A DNA stretch of 64,000 nt from NCBI RefSeq assembly GCF_005843885.1, contig NZ_CP040443.1:3844001-3908000 (forward strand), read 5' to 3'. The position numbers were made by a program, and so were the translations under genes. A model generated the notes under the pieces. The model made no database searches. It was not told the origin of the DNA and was given only the letters and a program-made list of their open reading frames with translations. The first letter of the stretch is position 1; every line of letters begins with the position of its first letter. Shown here piece after piece: positions 63,851 to 64,000 of the stretch. The DNA is from Escherichia sp. E4742 (lineage in GTDB: Bacteria; Pseudomonadota; Gammaproteobacteria; Enterobacterales; Enterobacteriaceae).

Positions 63851-64000
63851 ATGACCGCCTTAAATAAAAAATGGCTATCGGGTCTGGTTGCAGGTGCTCT
63901 GATGGCCGTCTCTGTCGGCACGCTCGCGGCTGAACAAAAAACACTCCACATCTATAACTGGTCTGATTATATCGCTCCAGATACAGTGGCAAATTTTGAA
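63851..64000 (+). CDS. potF: Putrescine-binding protein PotF (N-terminal part, cut by window end)
   Basis: The first 50 codons. A signal peptide (about 1-26, basic NKKW then hydrophobic, ending TLAA|EQK) is followed by the mature start TLHIYNWSDYIAPDTVANFE, which carries the WSDY putrescine-site residues of PotF/PotD proteins. GGAAAGAGAT precedes the ATG. It feeds the PotGHI importer encoded beyond the window. Confidence 0.95.
   Translation, partial: MTALNKKWLSGLVAGALMAVSVGTLAAEQKTLHIYNWSDYIAPDTVANFE

Overview
The window is enterobacterial chromosome, almost certainly Escherichia coli or a very close relative. Gene order and protein sequences match, from memory, the E. coli K-12 interval running from dinG through ybiB, fiu, glnHPQ, dps, ompX, mntR, ybiT, ybiVWY, moeAB, gsiABCD, rimO, dacC, deoR, mdfA, grxA, nfsA and rimK to potF. 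REP/BIME palindromes lie between many genes. I see no tRNA, rRNA, CRISPR array, prophage or insertion sequence. It is not K-12 itself: many single-residue differences are evident, and a three-gene block sits between rimO and bssR where I remember the two genes being neighbours.

Layout. 1-12.2 kb: end of dinG, ybiB, hcxB, two DUF1471 periplasmic proteins (ybiJ, mcbA) around the iron genes ybiX and fiu (Fur box), rlmF, the mechanosensitive channel ybiO, and glnQP. 12.2-22.7 kb: glnH with its sigma54/NtrC control region, dps, rhtA, ompX, opgE, the manganese genes mntS and mntR with a clear MntR palindrome, ybiR, ldtB and ybiT. 22.9-29.4 kb: ybiU (a putative Fe/2-oxoglutarate oxygenase), the phosphatase ybiV, the glycyl radical enzyme ybiW with its activase ybiY, and fsaA. 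A perfect FNR box and a palindrome shared with ybiU lie in this control DNA. 29.6-41.9 kb: moeAB, iaaA-gsiABCD glutathione import, and the c-di-GMP pair pdeI/dgcI. 41.9-43.2 kb: rimO.

43.3-48.2 kb is the accessory block: a LacY/CscB-type sugar:H+ symporter, a close LacI homologue, and a GH42 beta-galactosidase. Upstream of both the permease and the enzyme I find sequences resembling lacO1 (16-17 of 21 positions) with a CRP-like site about 70-74 bp away, the spacing of the classical lac promoter. This looks like a second, unrelated-enzyme lac system and is the most interesting content of the window.

48.3-64 kb: bssR, yliI, gstB, dacC, deoR, ybjG, mdfA, ybjH, ybjI, ybjJ, rcdA, ybjL, ybjM, grxA (four-part OxyR motif), ybjC-nfsA, rimK, ybjN and the first 50 codons of potF.

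Comparisons with K-12 are from memory and were not checked by a search. Start codons were set by ribosome-binding sites and family length where the longest reading frame looked too long.
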